Shown piece after piece: positions 34,218 to 43,105 of a DNA stretch of 43,563 nucleotides. The notes beneath the pieces are model-generated. The model did not search any database, had not been told where the DNA came from, and saw only the letters and a program-made list of their open reading frames with translations. Position 1 is the stretch's first letter; every line of letters starts with the position of its first letter. The position numbers were made by a program, and so were the translations under genes. Source of the DNA: Alloprevotella sp. (GTDB lineage: Bacteria; Bacteroidota; Bacteroidia; Bacteroidales; Bacteroidaceae); assembly GCA_017477205.1 (NCBI GenBank), contig JAFUXE010000018.1:1-43563 (forward strand), read 5' to 3'.

Positions 34218-35564
34218 ATGAAAAAAATAATCGAGACTTTAAAGAACATTTGGAGAATTGAGGATCTTCGTTCGAGGCTCCTCGTCACTCTCCTTTTTGT
34301 TGCAATCTATCGTTTTGGTTCCTTCGTCGTCCTGCCCGGCATCAATCCCGAGGCGTTGGACGCGCTGAGCACCCAGACGAGTGAGGGTCTGATGTCATTG
34401 CTGAACATGTTCTCGGGTGGCGCATTCTCCCATGCTTCCGTATTTGCACTGGGAATCATGCCCTACATCTCCGCGTCCATCATAGTTCAGCTTTTGGCCG
34501 TTGCAGTCCCTTATTTCCAGAAGATGCAGCGTGAAGGAGAAAGTGGAAGAAGGAAGATCAACCAGGTGACGCGTTATCTGACGGTTGCCATCCTTCTCTT
34601 CCAGGCTCCAACGTATATGATCAACTTGAAGGCTCAGGTCGGAGCCAGCGGTGCCTTCACCGTGGGTTCTGGTTTCTGGTTCATGTTCTCGTCTACGATT
34701 ATCTTGGCTGCAGGCAGCATGTTCATCCTATGGCTTGGCGAACGCATCACGGACAAGGGTGTAGGCAACGGTGTATCACTCATCATCATGATTGGTATCA
34801 TCGCCCGCTTCCCCAGCGCCGTGGGTGAAGAGTTCGTGACGAGCCTTTCCGCCGCAGAAGGTGGTGGTCTCATCAAGTTCCTCTTTGAGATTATCGCTCT
34901 GCTCTTCGTGATGATGCTTTCCATCCTGTTGGTGAAAGCCGTGCGTCAGGTTCCCGTGCAGTATGCACGCCGTATTGAAGGAAATCGCCAGTTTGGCGGT
35001 GCCCGTCAGTACATCCCCCTGAAGCTCTTCGCTGCCAACGTGATGCCTATCATCTTCGCGCAGGCCATCATGTTCATCCCTGCAACGGTTATCAATGCAT
35101 TCTCCAAGGATGGCGGCAGTACGCTCGGAAAGGTGCTTTCCGACCAGTTCAGCTGGCAGTACAGCCTTGTTTACGTCATTCTTATCATTGCCTTCACCTA
35201 TTTCTATACGGCAATCACCATGAACCCCGTACAGATGGCTGAAGACATGAAGCGTAACAGCGGCTTCATCCCTGGAGTAAAGCCGGGAAAAGCTACAGCA
35301 GACTATATCGACCGTATCATGTCCAGAATCACCCTTCCGGGTTCTCTGTTCATTGCTCTGATTGCAGTGCTTCCTGCTATTGCCGTCTTCGTGGGCGTCA
35401 AGCAGGGCTTTGCTCAGTTCTTCGGTGGTACGTCCCTGTTGATTCTCGTAGGTGTCGTCATTGATACGCTCCAGCAAATTGAAAGTTATATGTTAGTCCG
35501 TCACTACGACGGCCTGCTCAACACAGGGCACACACGCACGCGTGGCAATGTGGCAGCATACTAA
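34218..35564 (+). CDS. secY: Protein translocase subunit SecY
   Basis: 448 residues with ten hydrophobic segments. FALGIMPYISASIIVQLL, ERITDKGVGNGVSLIIMIGI, the cytoplasmic loop KRNSGFIPGVKPGKATADYIDRI and the C-terminal GGTSLLILVGVVIDTLQQIESYMLVRHYDG are all standard. It forms the channel through which every signal-peptide protein in this window must pass. Confidence 0.98.
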   Translation: MKKIIETLKNIWRIEDLRSRLLVTLLFVAIYRFGSFVVLPGINPEALDALSTQTSEGLMSLLNMFSGGAFSHASVFALGIMPYISASIIVQLLAVAVPYFQKMQREGESGRRKINQVTRYLTVAILLFQAPTYMINLKAQVGASGAFTVGSGFWFMFSSTIILAAGSMFILWLGERITDKGVGNGVSLIIMIGIIARFPSAVGEEFVTSLSAAEGGGLIKFLFEIIALLFVMMLSILLVKAVRQVPVQYARRIEGNRQFGGARQYIPLKLFAANVMPIIFAQAIMFIPATVINAFSKDGGSTLGKVLSDQFSWQYSLVYVILIIAFTYFYTAITMNPVQMAEDMKRNSGFIPGVKPGKATADYIDRIMSRITLPGSLFIALIAVLPAIAVFVGVKQGFAQFFGGTSLLILVGVVIDTLQQIESYMLVRHYDGLLNTGHTRTRGNVAAY

Positions 35565-35581
35565 TTTGTAACTGAAGCTGG

Positions 35582-36376
35582 ATGATATATCTTAAGACAG
35601 ATGACGAGATAGAGTTGCTGCGCAAGGCGAACAGCATTGTTGCAGGAACTCTTGCAGAAATAGCAAAGGTTGTGAAGCCGGGTGTGTCCACACGTCAGTT
35701 GGACACCTTGGCTGAGCAATATATCCGTGACAACGGTGCAGTGCCGACGTTCAAGGGCTTCCCGAATCCCTACGGCGGACCCTTCCCTGCGGCAATCTGC
35801 ACTTCAGTGAACGACGTGATAGTTCACGGTGTCCCCAACGACGAGCCGTTGAAAGATGGCGACATCGTATCCGTGGACTGCGGCACGCTCATTGACGGCT
35901 TCAACGGCGATTCCTGCTACACCTTCTGTGTGGGCGAGGTTTCGGAAGAAGTCCGCGAGTTGTTGCGCGTCACGAAGGAAGCGCTCTACAAGGGAATTGC
36001 ACAGGCTCTTCCCGGCAGGCGCATCGGTGACATTGGATATGCGGTACAGCAGCATGCCGAGGGTCATGGATATGGCGTTGTTCGCGAGTTCGTCGGGCAC
36101 GGCATAGGCCACGAGATGCATGAGGACCCCATGGTTCCCAACTACGGAAAGAAGGGAAATGGCAAGCTCATGAAGAACGGACTCTGCATCGCAATAGAGC
36201 CGATGATAACGATGGGGTCTCCCGACCTCTACCTTTGCGACGACCGCTGGACGGTGCGCAGCCGCGACGGAAAGCCCGCTGCCCACTTCGAGCACTCACT
36301 CGCCATCCACCACGGCAAGGCTGACATCTTGTCATCTTTTGCCGAGATTGAGAGAATCGAAAGCGAAACAAGGTAA
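35582..36376 (+). CDS. map: Methionine aminopeptidase type I
   Basis: 264 residues. All five metal ligands are present at expected spacing: D99 and D110 (SVDCGTLIDGFNGDS), H173 (GHGIGHEMHEDP), E206 (AIEPM) and E237 (HFEHSLAI). It removes N-terminal methionine from new proteins. Its place between secY and infA is usual in this phylum, and infA follows by 3 bp. Confidence 0.98.
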   Translation: MIYLKTDDEIELLRKANSIVAGTLAEIAKVVKPGVSTRQLDTLAEQYIRDNGAVPTFKGFPNPYGGPFPAAICTSVNDVIVHGVPNDEPLKDGDIVSVDCGTLIDGFNGDSCYTFCVGEVSEEVRELLRVTKEALYKGIAQALPGRRIGDIGYAVQQHAEGHGYGVVREFVGHGIGHEMHEDPMVPNYGKKGNGKLMKNGLCIAIEPMITMGSPDLYLCDDRWTVRSRDGKPAAHFEHSLAIHHGKADILSSFAEIERIESETR

Positions 36377-36379
36377 TAT

Positions 36380-36598
36380 ATGTCGAAACAGCAAGTAATT
36401 GAGCAAGACGGAATCGTAGTCGAAGCGCTCGGAAACGCGAAGTTCCGCGTGGAATTGGAGAATGGCCATGTCCTCATCGCCACCCTTTCCGGCAAGATGC
36501 GCATGCACTACATCAAGATTCTTCCCGGTGACAAGGTGAAGGTGGAGATGAGCATCTACGACCTTTCCTTGGGCCGGATATCATACCGTTACAAATAA
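36380..36598 (+). CDS. infA: Translation initiation factor IF-1
   Basis: 72 residues, exact family length. OB-fold with [54 protein letters not shown]. It occupies the 30S A site during initiation. Confidence 0.98.
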   Translation: MSKQQVIEQDGIVVEALGNAKFRVELENGHVLIATLSGKMRMHYIKILPGDKVKVEMSIYDLSLGRISYRYK

Positions 36599-36612
36599 AA
36601 ACGCACTATAAC

Positions 36613-36729
36613 ATGAAAACAAGAGCATCCCTCAAAAAGCGCAACGACGACTGCAAGATTGTACGTCGTAAAGGCCGCTTGTACGTGATTAACAAGAAGA
36701 ACCCCAAGTTCAAAATGCGCCAGGGTTAA
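36613..36729 (+). CDS. rpmJ: 50S ribosomal protein L36, zinc-free
   Basis: 38 residues: [20 protein letters not shown] followed by [18 protein letters not shown]. Only one of the usual Cys/Cys/Cys/His zinc ligands remains (C14), as is normal for Bacteroidetes L36. Confidence 0.95.
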   Translation: MKTRASLKKRNDDCKIVRRKGRLYVINKKNPKFKMRQG

Positions 36730-36758
36730 TTCAACGCACAATAACAAAATAAGCATAT

Positions 36759-37139
36759 ATGGCAATAAGAATTGTTGGTGTCGACCTGCCTCAGAACAAG
36801 CGAGGCGAGATCGCCCTGACCTACATCTTCGGAATAGGTCGCAGCAGCTCGGCTAAAATTTTGGAGAAAGCCGGGATAGACAAGGACATTAAAGTCAAGG
36901 ACTGGACGGACGACCAGGCAGCCAAGATCCGTGAAATCATCGGTGCTGATTTCAAGGTGGAAGGTGACCTGCGTGGTGAAATCCAGATGAACATCAAGCG
37001 ACTGATGGATATCGGCTGCTATCGTGGCGTTCGCCATCGTATCGGTCTTCCTGTCCGCGGTCAGAGTACTAAGAACAACGCCCGCACACGTAAGGGTCGT
37101 AAGAAGACTGTTGCAAACAAGAAGAAAGCAACCAAATAA
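36759..37139 (+). CDS. rpsM: 30S ribosomal protein S13
   Basis: 126 residues. [35 protein letters not shown] start and the C-terminal [26 protein letters not shown] are diagnostic. It bridges the 30S head to L5. Confidence 0.97.
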   Translation: MAIRIVGVDLPQNKRGEIALTYIFGIGRSSSAKILEKAGIDKDIKVKDWTDDQAAKIREIIGADFKVEGDLRGEIQMNIKRLMDIGCYRGVRHRIGLPVRGQSTKNNARTRKGRKKTVANKKKATK

Positions 37140-37155
37140 TAGATAGATTTAAGAT

Positions 37156-37545
37156 ATGGCAAAGAAACAAGCAGCAGCAAAGAAGCGCGTGGTGAAGGTG
37201 ACCGCTCTGGGTCAGCTCCATGTCCACAGCTCTTTCAACAATATCATTGTGTCCTTGGCAAACAGCGAGGGTCAAGTGATTTCCTGGTCCAGCGCTGGTA
37301 AGATGGGTTTCCGTGGTTCCAAGAAGAACACGCCCTATGCTGCCCAGATGGCCGCTCAGGATTGTGCAAAGGTTGCATACGACCTCGGTCTTCGCAAGGT
37401 GAAGGCATACGTGAAGGGTCCCGGCAACGGACGTGAGTCCGCTATCCGTTCCACGCACGGTGCAGGCATCGAGGTGACAGAAATTATCGACGTAACCCCG
37501 CTTCCCTTCAACGGATGCCGTCCCCCGAAGAGAAGGAGAGTTTAA
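37156..37545 (+). CDS. rpsK: 30S ribosomal protein S11
   Basis: 129 residues. [45 protein letters not shown] and the C-terminal [20 protein letters not shown] are conserved. Platform protein of the 30S subunit. Confidence 0.97.
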   Translation: MAKKQAAAKKRVVKVTALGQLHVHSSFNNIIVSLANSEGQVISWSSAGKMGFRGSKKNTPYAAQMAAQDCAKVAYDLGLRKVKAYVKGPGNGRESAIRSTHGAGIEVTEIIDVTPLPFNGCRPPKRRRV

Positions 37546-37604
37546 TTTAGGGCGATATACCGTAATAAAGTAGTATCGAAACAACGAAAACATTACAATA
37601 GAAT

Positions 37605-38213
37605 ATGGCAAGATATATTGGTCCCAAGTCCCGCATTTCGCGTCGATTCGGTGAGGCAATTTTTGGCCCCGACAAAGTTCTCTCGAAGCGCAACTATCCT
37701 CCTGGACAGCATGGCAACAACCGTCGTCGCAAGACGTCCGAGTACGGTGTCATGTTGGCCGAGAAGCAGAAAGCCAAGTACACCTACGGCGTTCTGGAGC
37801 GTCAGTTCCGCAACATGTTCAACAAGGCAGCCGCAACCAGTGGCATCACCGGTGAAATCCTGCTTCAGAATCTGGAGTGCCGCCTTGACAACGTAGTGTA
37901 CCGCCTTGGCATTGCCCCCACGCGTGCCGCAGCCCGTCAGCTCGTCAGCCACCGCCACATCACGGTGGACGGCCGCGTAACCGGCATTCCCTCCTACAGC
38001 GTGAAGCCCGGTCAGATTGTGGGCGTTCGCGAAAAGTCCAAGTCTCTTGAGGTCATCAACGAGAGCCTTGCTGGCTTCAACCACAGCAAGTATCCTTGGA
38101 TTGAGTGGGATGAGAACGCTAAGGCAGGCAAGTTCCTGCACAAGCCTGAGCGCGCAGATATTCCCGAGAATATCCGTGAACAGCTCATCGTCGAGCTGTA
38201 CTCGAAGAACTAA
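37605..38213 (+). CDS. rpsD: 30S ribosomal protein S4
   Basis: 202 residues. [21 protein letters not shown] and the S4 RNA-binding domain ([33 protein letters not shown]) are clear. No N-terminal zinc cysteines. S4 nucleates 16S folding and, in E. coli, represses the alpha operon. The next gap is the largest in the alpha section. Confidence 0.97.
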   Translation: MARYIGPKSRISRRFGEAIFGPDKVLSKRNYPPGQHGNNRRRKTSEYGVMLAEKQKAKYTYGVLERQFRNMFNKAAATSGITGEILLQNLECRLDNVVYRLGIAPTRAAARQLVSHRHITVDGRVTGIPSYSVKPGQIVGVREKSKSLEVINESLAGFNHSKYPWIEWDENAKAGKFLHKPERADIPENIREQLIVELYSKN

Positions 38214-38347
38214 TTTGGTGCACACCATTCTCCGCCTTTGTCCCGAACACGTGGTGTCTTCGGGGCGGGGCAGAGGACCGGTTCTTCCGGCACTTACATC
38301 CAAAGCGAGTTAGGCTCGCGCCCCCAAAACTTCAAAACAAAAAATTC
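38214..38347 (+). promoter_or_regulatory. Structured rpsD-rpoA spacer
   Basis: 134 bp without a gene in an otherwise tight operon. CCCGAA (38242-38247) pairs with TTCGGG (38259-38264), with an inner CAC/GTG stem. A second hairpin, CCGG-TTCTT-CCGG, follows at about 38278-38290. There is no T run and no TAnnTTTG promoter. It may be a processing or attenuation site that adjusts rpoA against ribosomal proteins. Confidence 0.45.
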
Positions 38348-39340
38348 ATGGCGATATTAGCATTTCAAAGACCTGACAAAGTATTGATGTTGGAGAACAA
38401 CGACAAGTTCGGAAAGTTCGAGTTCCGTCCCTTGGAGCCCGGCTTCGGAATCACTGTCGGTAATGCCCTGCGTCGCATTCTGCTCTCCTCGCTCGAGGGC
38501 TTTGCTATCACGACCATTAAGATCAATGGCGTGGAGCATGAGTTCGCCTCCGTGCCTGGCGTGCGTGAAGACGTGACCAACATCATCCTCAATTTGAAGC
38601 AGGTGCGCTTCAAGCAAGTAGTTGAAGAGTTCGAGACGGAGAAAGTCAGCCTGACAATCTCCCACGCCACAGAATTCAAAGCTGGCGATATCAACAAACA
38701 CCTTACTGGGTTTGAAGTGTTAAATCCTGAATTAGTGATTTGTCATCTGGACTCCAAGGCCTCGATGACAATTGAGTTGTCCATTAACAAGGGCCGTGGT
38801 TACGTCCCCGCAGAGGAAAACCGCGACTACTGCACCGACGTTAATACAATTCCCATTGATTCTATCTATACCCCCATCCGTAACGTCAAGTACGTTGTCG
38901 AGCCCTTCCGCGTAGAGCAGAAGACGGACTATGACAAGCTCGTGCTTGAAATCACTACGGACGGTTCCATCCACCCGAAGGAAGCCCTGAAGGAAGCCGC
39001 CAAGGTTCTCATCTACCACTTCATGCTCTTCTCCGACGAGAAGATCACCATTGAGGACTCTGCCGATGCTGACAATGAAGAGTTCGACGAGGAAGTTCTC
39101 CACATGCGCCAGCTTCTCAAGACGAAGCTCGTTGACATGAACCTCTCCGTTCGTGCCCTGAACTGTCTGAAGGCAGCCGATGTGGAAACCCTTGGCGACC
39201 TTGTTCAGTTCAACAAGAACGACCTCCTGAAGTTCCGCAACTTCGGTAAGAAATCGCTCACAGAGCTTGATGATTTGCTCTCGAGTCTGAATCTGTCGTT
39301 TGGAACCGACATCACTAAGTACAAACTGGACCGCGACTGA
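38348..39340 (+). CDS. rpoA: RNA polymerase alpha subunit
   Basis: 330 residues. N-terminal dimerisation domain ([41 protein letters not shown]) and C-terminal domain ([48 protein letters not shown]), which contacts promoters and activators, are both complete. Confidence 0.98.
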   Translation: MAILAFQRPDKVLMLENNDKFGKFEFRPLEPGFGITVGNALRRILLSSLEGFAITTIKINGVEHEFASVPGVREDVTNIILNLKQVRFKQVVEEFETEKVSLTISHATEFKAGDINKHLTGFEVLNPELVICHLDSKASMTIELSINKGRGYVPAEENRDYCTDVNTIPIDSIYTPIRNVKYVVEPFRVEQKTDYDKLVLEITTDGSIHPKEALKEAAKVLIYHFMLFSDEKITIEDSADADNEEFDEEVLHMRQLLKTKLVDMNLSVRALNCLKAADVETLGDLVQFNKNDLLKFRNFGKKSLTELDDLLSSLNLSFGTDITKYKLDRD

Positions 39341-39378
39341 TTCCGCAGCGCCGTCCGCAGAAACACTGAAAAAAACAA

Positions 39379-39867
39379 ATGAGACACGGAAAGAAATTCA
39401 ATCATCTGAGCCGTACTGCATCCCACAGAGCCGCTATGCTCTCCAACATGGCTGTGTCCCTGATCATGCACAAAAGAATCACTACGACTCTCCCCAAGGC
39501 TAAGGCTCTGAAGAAATATGTTGAGCCCCTTCTCACCAAGAGCAAGCAGGACACGACAAACGCTCGCCGCGTTGTCTTCAGCTATCTTCAGGATAAGTAT
39601 GCCATCACCGAACTCTTCACGACAATCGCACCGAAGATTGCCGACCGTCCGGGTGGCTACACGCGCATCATCAAGCTCGGTTTCCGCCAGAGCGACGGTG
39701 CCGACATGGCATTCATCGAACTCGTTGACTTCGACGAGAACATGATGAAGACCGAGAAGAAGGCACGCCGTACGCGCCGCAGCCGCAAGGGCGCAGCCGC
39801 AGAGGCTCCCGCTGCCGAGGTTGCAGAAGCTCCCGCCGCAGAGGCTGAGGAACCCAAGGCCGAATAA
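39379..39867 (+). CDS. rplQ: 50S ribosomal protein L17 with acidic tail
   Basis: 162 residues. [29 protein letters not shown] is the invariant start. After the usual domain a roughly 35-residue extension runs from a basic RRTRRSRKG into an A/E/P-rich tail, seen in other Bacteroidetes. Last gene of the superoperon, followed by a strong terminator. Confidence 0.97.
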   Translation: MRHGKKFNHLSRTASHRAAMLSNMAVSLIMHKRITTTLPKAKALKKYVEPLLTKSKQDTTNARRVVFSYLQDKYAITELFTTIAPKIADRPGGYTRIIKLGFRQSDGADMAFIELVDFDENMMKTEKKARRTRRSRKGAAAEAPAAEVAEAPAAEAEEPKAE

Positions 39868-39893
39868 TACCAACAACCATACAGAATGCTTGA

Positions 39894-39924
39894 AAGCTCC
39901 GCGCCCGCAGCGCGGAGCTTTTTT
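39894..39924 (+). terminator. Terminator of the ribosomal superoperon
   Basis: AAGCTCCGCGC (39894-39904) pairs over 11 bp with GCGCGGAGCTT (39910-39920), 5-nt loop, then a T run to 39924. Confidence 0.92.
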
Positions 39925-40027
39925 GTGCTCCATATTGAACGTTCTGGCTCGCTATGCACCACCCCGCCAGCCTTACGTTGGAAAGCCTGAATGCGGGAGG
40001 GAATGAAATAAAAACGGGAGGAAATGC

Positions 40028-40058
40028 GGTGTGGAAAAGAAAAAAATGTGTACCTTTG
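40028..40058 (+). promoter_or_regulatory. Promoter for the metallophosphatase gene
   Basis: The -7 box TACCTTTG (40051-40058) is perfect. The -33 region (about 40028-40031, GGTG) is poor. The leader to ATG 40112 is about 50 nt. Confidence 0.65.
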
Positions 40059-40111
40059 GCGGCAGTTACGTGCAGAAGAAGGTAAACATGTTTAATTATA
40101 ATCAATTCACC

Positions 40112-43009
40112 ATGCGAAAACTCTACTATTCTCTGCTTCTCGCCGTCCTGTTCTTCGCAGCAGGCACGACGCTGAATGCACAAGGGTTGGCAGACGACAA
40201 GCCCGTGATGTCCATCGGCTGTCTCTCCGACTTGCACAATGAGCTGGGTCTCATCAGCAGTTCCAACGTGAACAACGTGAAGCTTCGCGGTACCATCGTG
40301 AACACCGTGAACAAAATGCGCGAAGAGGAGGACATCGACCTCATCGTGCTCGGTGGCGACTACACCAGCGACGTCACCATTCCCGAAGCCAACTGGGAAC
40401 GCATCCGCGACCTGATGCACGACGCCCTGCGCTCCGCCTTCCATCCTGAGCGCGAGAAGAAGCCCGTCATCTACGTCACGGGTAACCACGACTACGAAGT
40501 GGCAAACTTCGACAACCTGCCGAAGCCCTACAACGCAGCCCGCTACTACGACTTCATCATGAAGGATGACATCGGTGAGCTCACCGAGAAGGACGCCTTC
40601 TACGAGGAGGCCGACAACGGTTCGCTGGGCAAGGAAAACCTGCTTGCCGCTTTCCACTATGAAATCAACGGCTTCGACTTCATCGCCCTGAACTGCGGTA
40701 AGTTCTTCTTCGCCAGTGCCTGGGACTACAGCTACTCCCTCGCCTCCGTAGAATGGGTAGGACAGAAGCTTGCCGAGCTCTACGAAAAGAGCCCCAACCG
40801 CACCGTCTTCTTCCTGCTGCACGTGCCCTTCCAGGACAGCAACAGCATCAGCAACATCAACAAGGGCATGGGCGGACGCGGTTCCGCAGAAGGTGTACAG
40901 AGCGCCAAGCGCCTGAAGGAAATCCTCGCGCAGTATCCCAACGTCATCATGCTCTACGGTCACGACCACGGCTCTGACAACGCCTACATCCGCTCCAAGA
41001 CCTCCCAGCGCGTCACGCGCTACAACTCCTTCGGAAACGTCATCGCCACGACCGACGAAACCCATGTGGACGAGATTATCGAAGGTCAGGAAGGCGGCGG
41101 CGAGGAGGAAGTCTATACCCCCGAGGCCGGTTCCGTGAAGGGCTACTTCAAGAGCTACAGCGGCGACGGCTACATGAACTACCTCAGCACCAGCGACAAC
41201 CTTCAGTGCGGCACCGCCAAGACGGAAGCCACCATCGCCGCTTCCACGTCCATGAAGGATCGCTACACCATCCTGCTCAACGGTGGCTATACGCACCTCG
41301 GCTCCACGGCCCACTTCACGGGTAACACGGCCATCACGATGTACTCCTCTCCCTACATCTTCAAGGTTGAAGACCCCGCAGCCTCCACCGTTAAGGCGCA
41401 CCGCGTACACAAGCTCTCCGAGTTCAACAAGGGCGGCCACTTCGTCATCCTGGGCTATGCCAAGAAGGACGGCCAGTGGTACATGATGGGCAGCGAGAAC
41501 GTCACCATCACCTATCCCGGCCTCGCAGGCCTCCTCTACAGTGCCGACGAGCCCGGTGAGGACATCGAGTTCACAGCCTACGACGAGCACAGCCCCATCT
41601 GGGAATTCGAGTGCACCACCCCGAAGGCCGACGAAGAACCCACGCCCACGGACGAGCCTGCCGTTGTAAACGGCTTCTTTGAAAGCTTTGCAGGCGACGG
41701 CTTCCTCAACTATGTCAGCACCAGCGACAACCTCCAGTGCGGTACGGTGAAGAATACCGTTTCCATCGCCCATGCCACCGCCTACACGGGACGCTACACC
41801 GTCTATGTGAACAACAGCGGCTACATCCACCTCGGCAGCACGAACCACTTCACGGGTAACACCGCCATCTCCGACTACTCCACGCCCTACATCTACCACG
41901 TTCCCGCTCCCGTAGCCGGTACGACGGTGAAGGCACAGCGCATCACGTCCCTGCTCGACATCAAGCCCGGACAGTACTACGCGCTCGCCAGCTATGCAAA
42001 GGGCGACAAGAAGTGGCACCTCATGACCAGCGAAAACGTCACCATCAGCTATCCCGGCCTTGCCGCACAGGACCTGAGCGACGACGTGCCCGGTGAGGAA
42101 ATCGAAATCGAACTTGGCGACCACGCTCCCGTATGGAAGTTCGTCACGGAAAGCGGCGAGAATCCCGGCGAAGAACCGGGTGAAGAGCCCGCATCCGACG
42201 CCTCCTACTATCTCCAGAACAAGGCCAACAACGGCTACCTCTGCTATGGTGCCTACAATGCCGAGACGCAGGAAGTGCCCGCACGCGTCATCGTGACGCC
42301 CACCGCCACCTCTGGCGTCTTCAACGTCACCATTTCCAACGGCCAGTATCTCTACTGCGGTTCTGCCGGCTACTTCTCCGGAAACGATGCCGCCAACGAC
42401 ATCTGGTTCTACGACGCTACCGACGGCAGCCCCGTCACGAAGGTGGAAGTCGGCAAGTCCTACTATGTCGTGGGTTATAAGCAGACGAAGTACTACGCCC
42501 TGAGCAGCGAGGTCATCCGTCCGGGCACGGGCAACCAGCGCCTTCTCAGCGTAGCCGTAGAGTTTGATGCCGACGGCAAGCTCATCGCTCCCGAGGAAGC
42601 TGACAAGTACATCTGGACGCTTGGCGAAATGCCGAAGGGCACGCCTTCCTTCCTCTCCGCGTTCATGGGCTCCATGCGCTACTACAGCAACTCCATCGAG
42701 GGCGACGTCTCCGTCACGAACTCGAAGATTGTACAGGCCCTCATGGTCTATATCCATCCCGACCGCATCGTTCTGAAGATGAAGAACTACGGCAGCAGCG
42801 GCAACTTCGGAGGCATCCAGATCCAGAAGGAACTCGCTGGCTACACCATCTTCCGCGAAGTGGAGAATGCCAACGGCTCCATCGTCGGCGTCAACAACCT
42901 GACGGGCGACGTCCTGGGTAGCGGCAAGACCTACGACCTCTCCGGCCGTCGCGTCAGCCACCTCGGCAAGGGCGTCTATATCGTGGACGGTAAGAAGATT
43001 CTTCGCTAA
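40112..43009 (+). CDS. Secreted metallophosphatase with three repeat modules
   Basis: 965 residues from ATG 40112, which starts the signal peptide MRKLYYSLLLAVLFFAAGTTLNAQ; earlier in-frame ATGs would mask it. The first roughly 320 residues are a calcineurin-like phosphoesterase with all metal motifs: SDLH (D40, H42), GGD (D83), GNHD (N125-D127), HVPF (H237) and GHDH (H284, H286). Then come two close repeats, about residues 342-507 and 519-690 (G-DG-(Y/F)-(M/L)NY-STSDNLQCGT ... HFTGNTAI ... SENVTI-YPGLA), and a divergent third at 696-800. Linkers are acidic (GEEPGEEP). The end, YDLSGRRVSHLGKGVYIVDGKKILR, is a sorting-like tail. Substrate unknown; the modules may bind a surface or glycan. The gene is rich in C-ending codons. 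Confidence 0.85.
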   Translation: MRKLYYSLLLAVLFFAAGTTLNAQGLADDKPVMSIGCLSDLHNELGLISSSNVNNVKLRGTIVNTVNKMREEEDIDLIVLGGDYTSDVTIPEANWERIRDLMHDALRSAFHPEREKKPVIYVTGNHDYEVANFDNLPKPYNAARYYDFIMKDDIGELTEKDAFYEEADNGSLGKENLLAAFHYEINGFDFIALNCGKFFFASAWDYSYSLASVEWVGQKLAELYEKSPNRTVFFLLHVPFQDSNSISNINKGMGGRGSAEGVQSAKRLKEILAQYPNVIMLYGHDHGSDNAYIRSKTSQRVTRYNSFGNVIATTDETHVDEIIEGQEGGGEEEVYTPEAGSVKGYFKSYSGDGYMNYLSTSDNLQCGTAKTEATIAASTSMKDRYTILLNGGYTHLGSTAHFTGNTAITMYSSPYIFKVEDPAASTVKAHRVHKLSEFNKGGHFVILGYAKKDGQWYMMGSENVTITYPGLAGLLYSADEPGEDIEFTAYDEHSPIWEFECTTPKADEEPTPTDEPAVVNGFFESFAGDGFLNYVSTSDNLQCGTVKNTVSIAHATAYTGRYTVYVNNSGYIHLGSTNHFTGNTAISDYSTPYIYHVPAPVAGTTVKAQRITSLLDIKPGQYYALASYAKGDKKWHLMTSENVTISYPGLAAQDLSDDVPGEEIEIELGDHAPVWKFVTESGENPGEEPGEEPASDASYYLQNKANNGYLCYGAYNAETQEVPARVIVTPTATSGVFNVTISNGQYLYCGSAGYFSGNDAANDIWFYDATDGSPVTKVEVGKSYYVVGYKQTKYYALSSEVIRPGTGNQRLLSVAVEFDADGKLIAPEEADKYIWTLGEMPKGTPSFLSAFMGSMRYYSNSIEGDVSVTNSKIVQALMVYIHPDRIVLKMKNYGSSGNFGGIQIQKELAGYTIFREVENANGSIVGVNNLTGDVLGSGKTYDLSGRRVSHLGKGVYIVDGKKILR

Positions 43010-43035
43010 GAAGGGTGAGGAAAAGTCCTGACAAC

Positions 43036-43073
43036 AAACTCCGCCGCAGCGCATGTGCTGCGGCGGAGTTTTT
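43036..43073. terminator. Terminator between convergent genes
   Basis: AACTCCGCCGCAGC (43037-43050) pairs perfectly over 14 bp with GCTGCGGCGGAGTT (43057-43070), extended by A43036-T43071, with a T run on the plus strand. An A run on the left also allows minus-strand termination. Confidence 0.9.
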
Positions 43074-43105
43074 ATCTTAACGTGGTGTTATATATGCGTG
43101 GAGTA

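Noticed and set aside
39713..43054. 1113-codon open frame on the minus strand
   Set aside because: It lies antisense to the metallophosphatase gene and the end of rplQ. It arises from their C-ending codon bias, has no signal or domain, and crosses two terminators.
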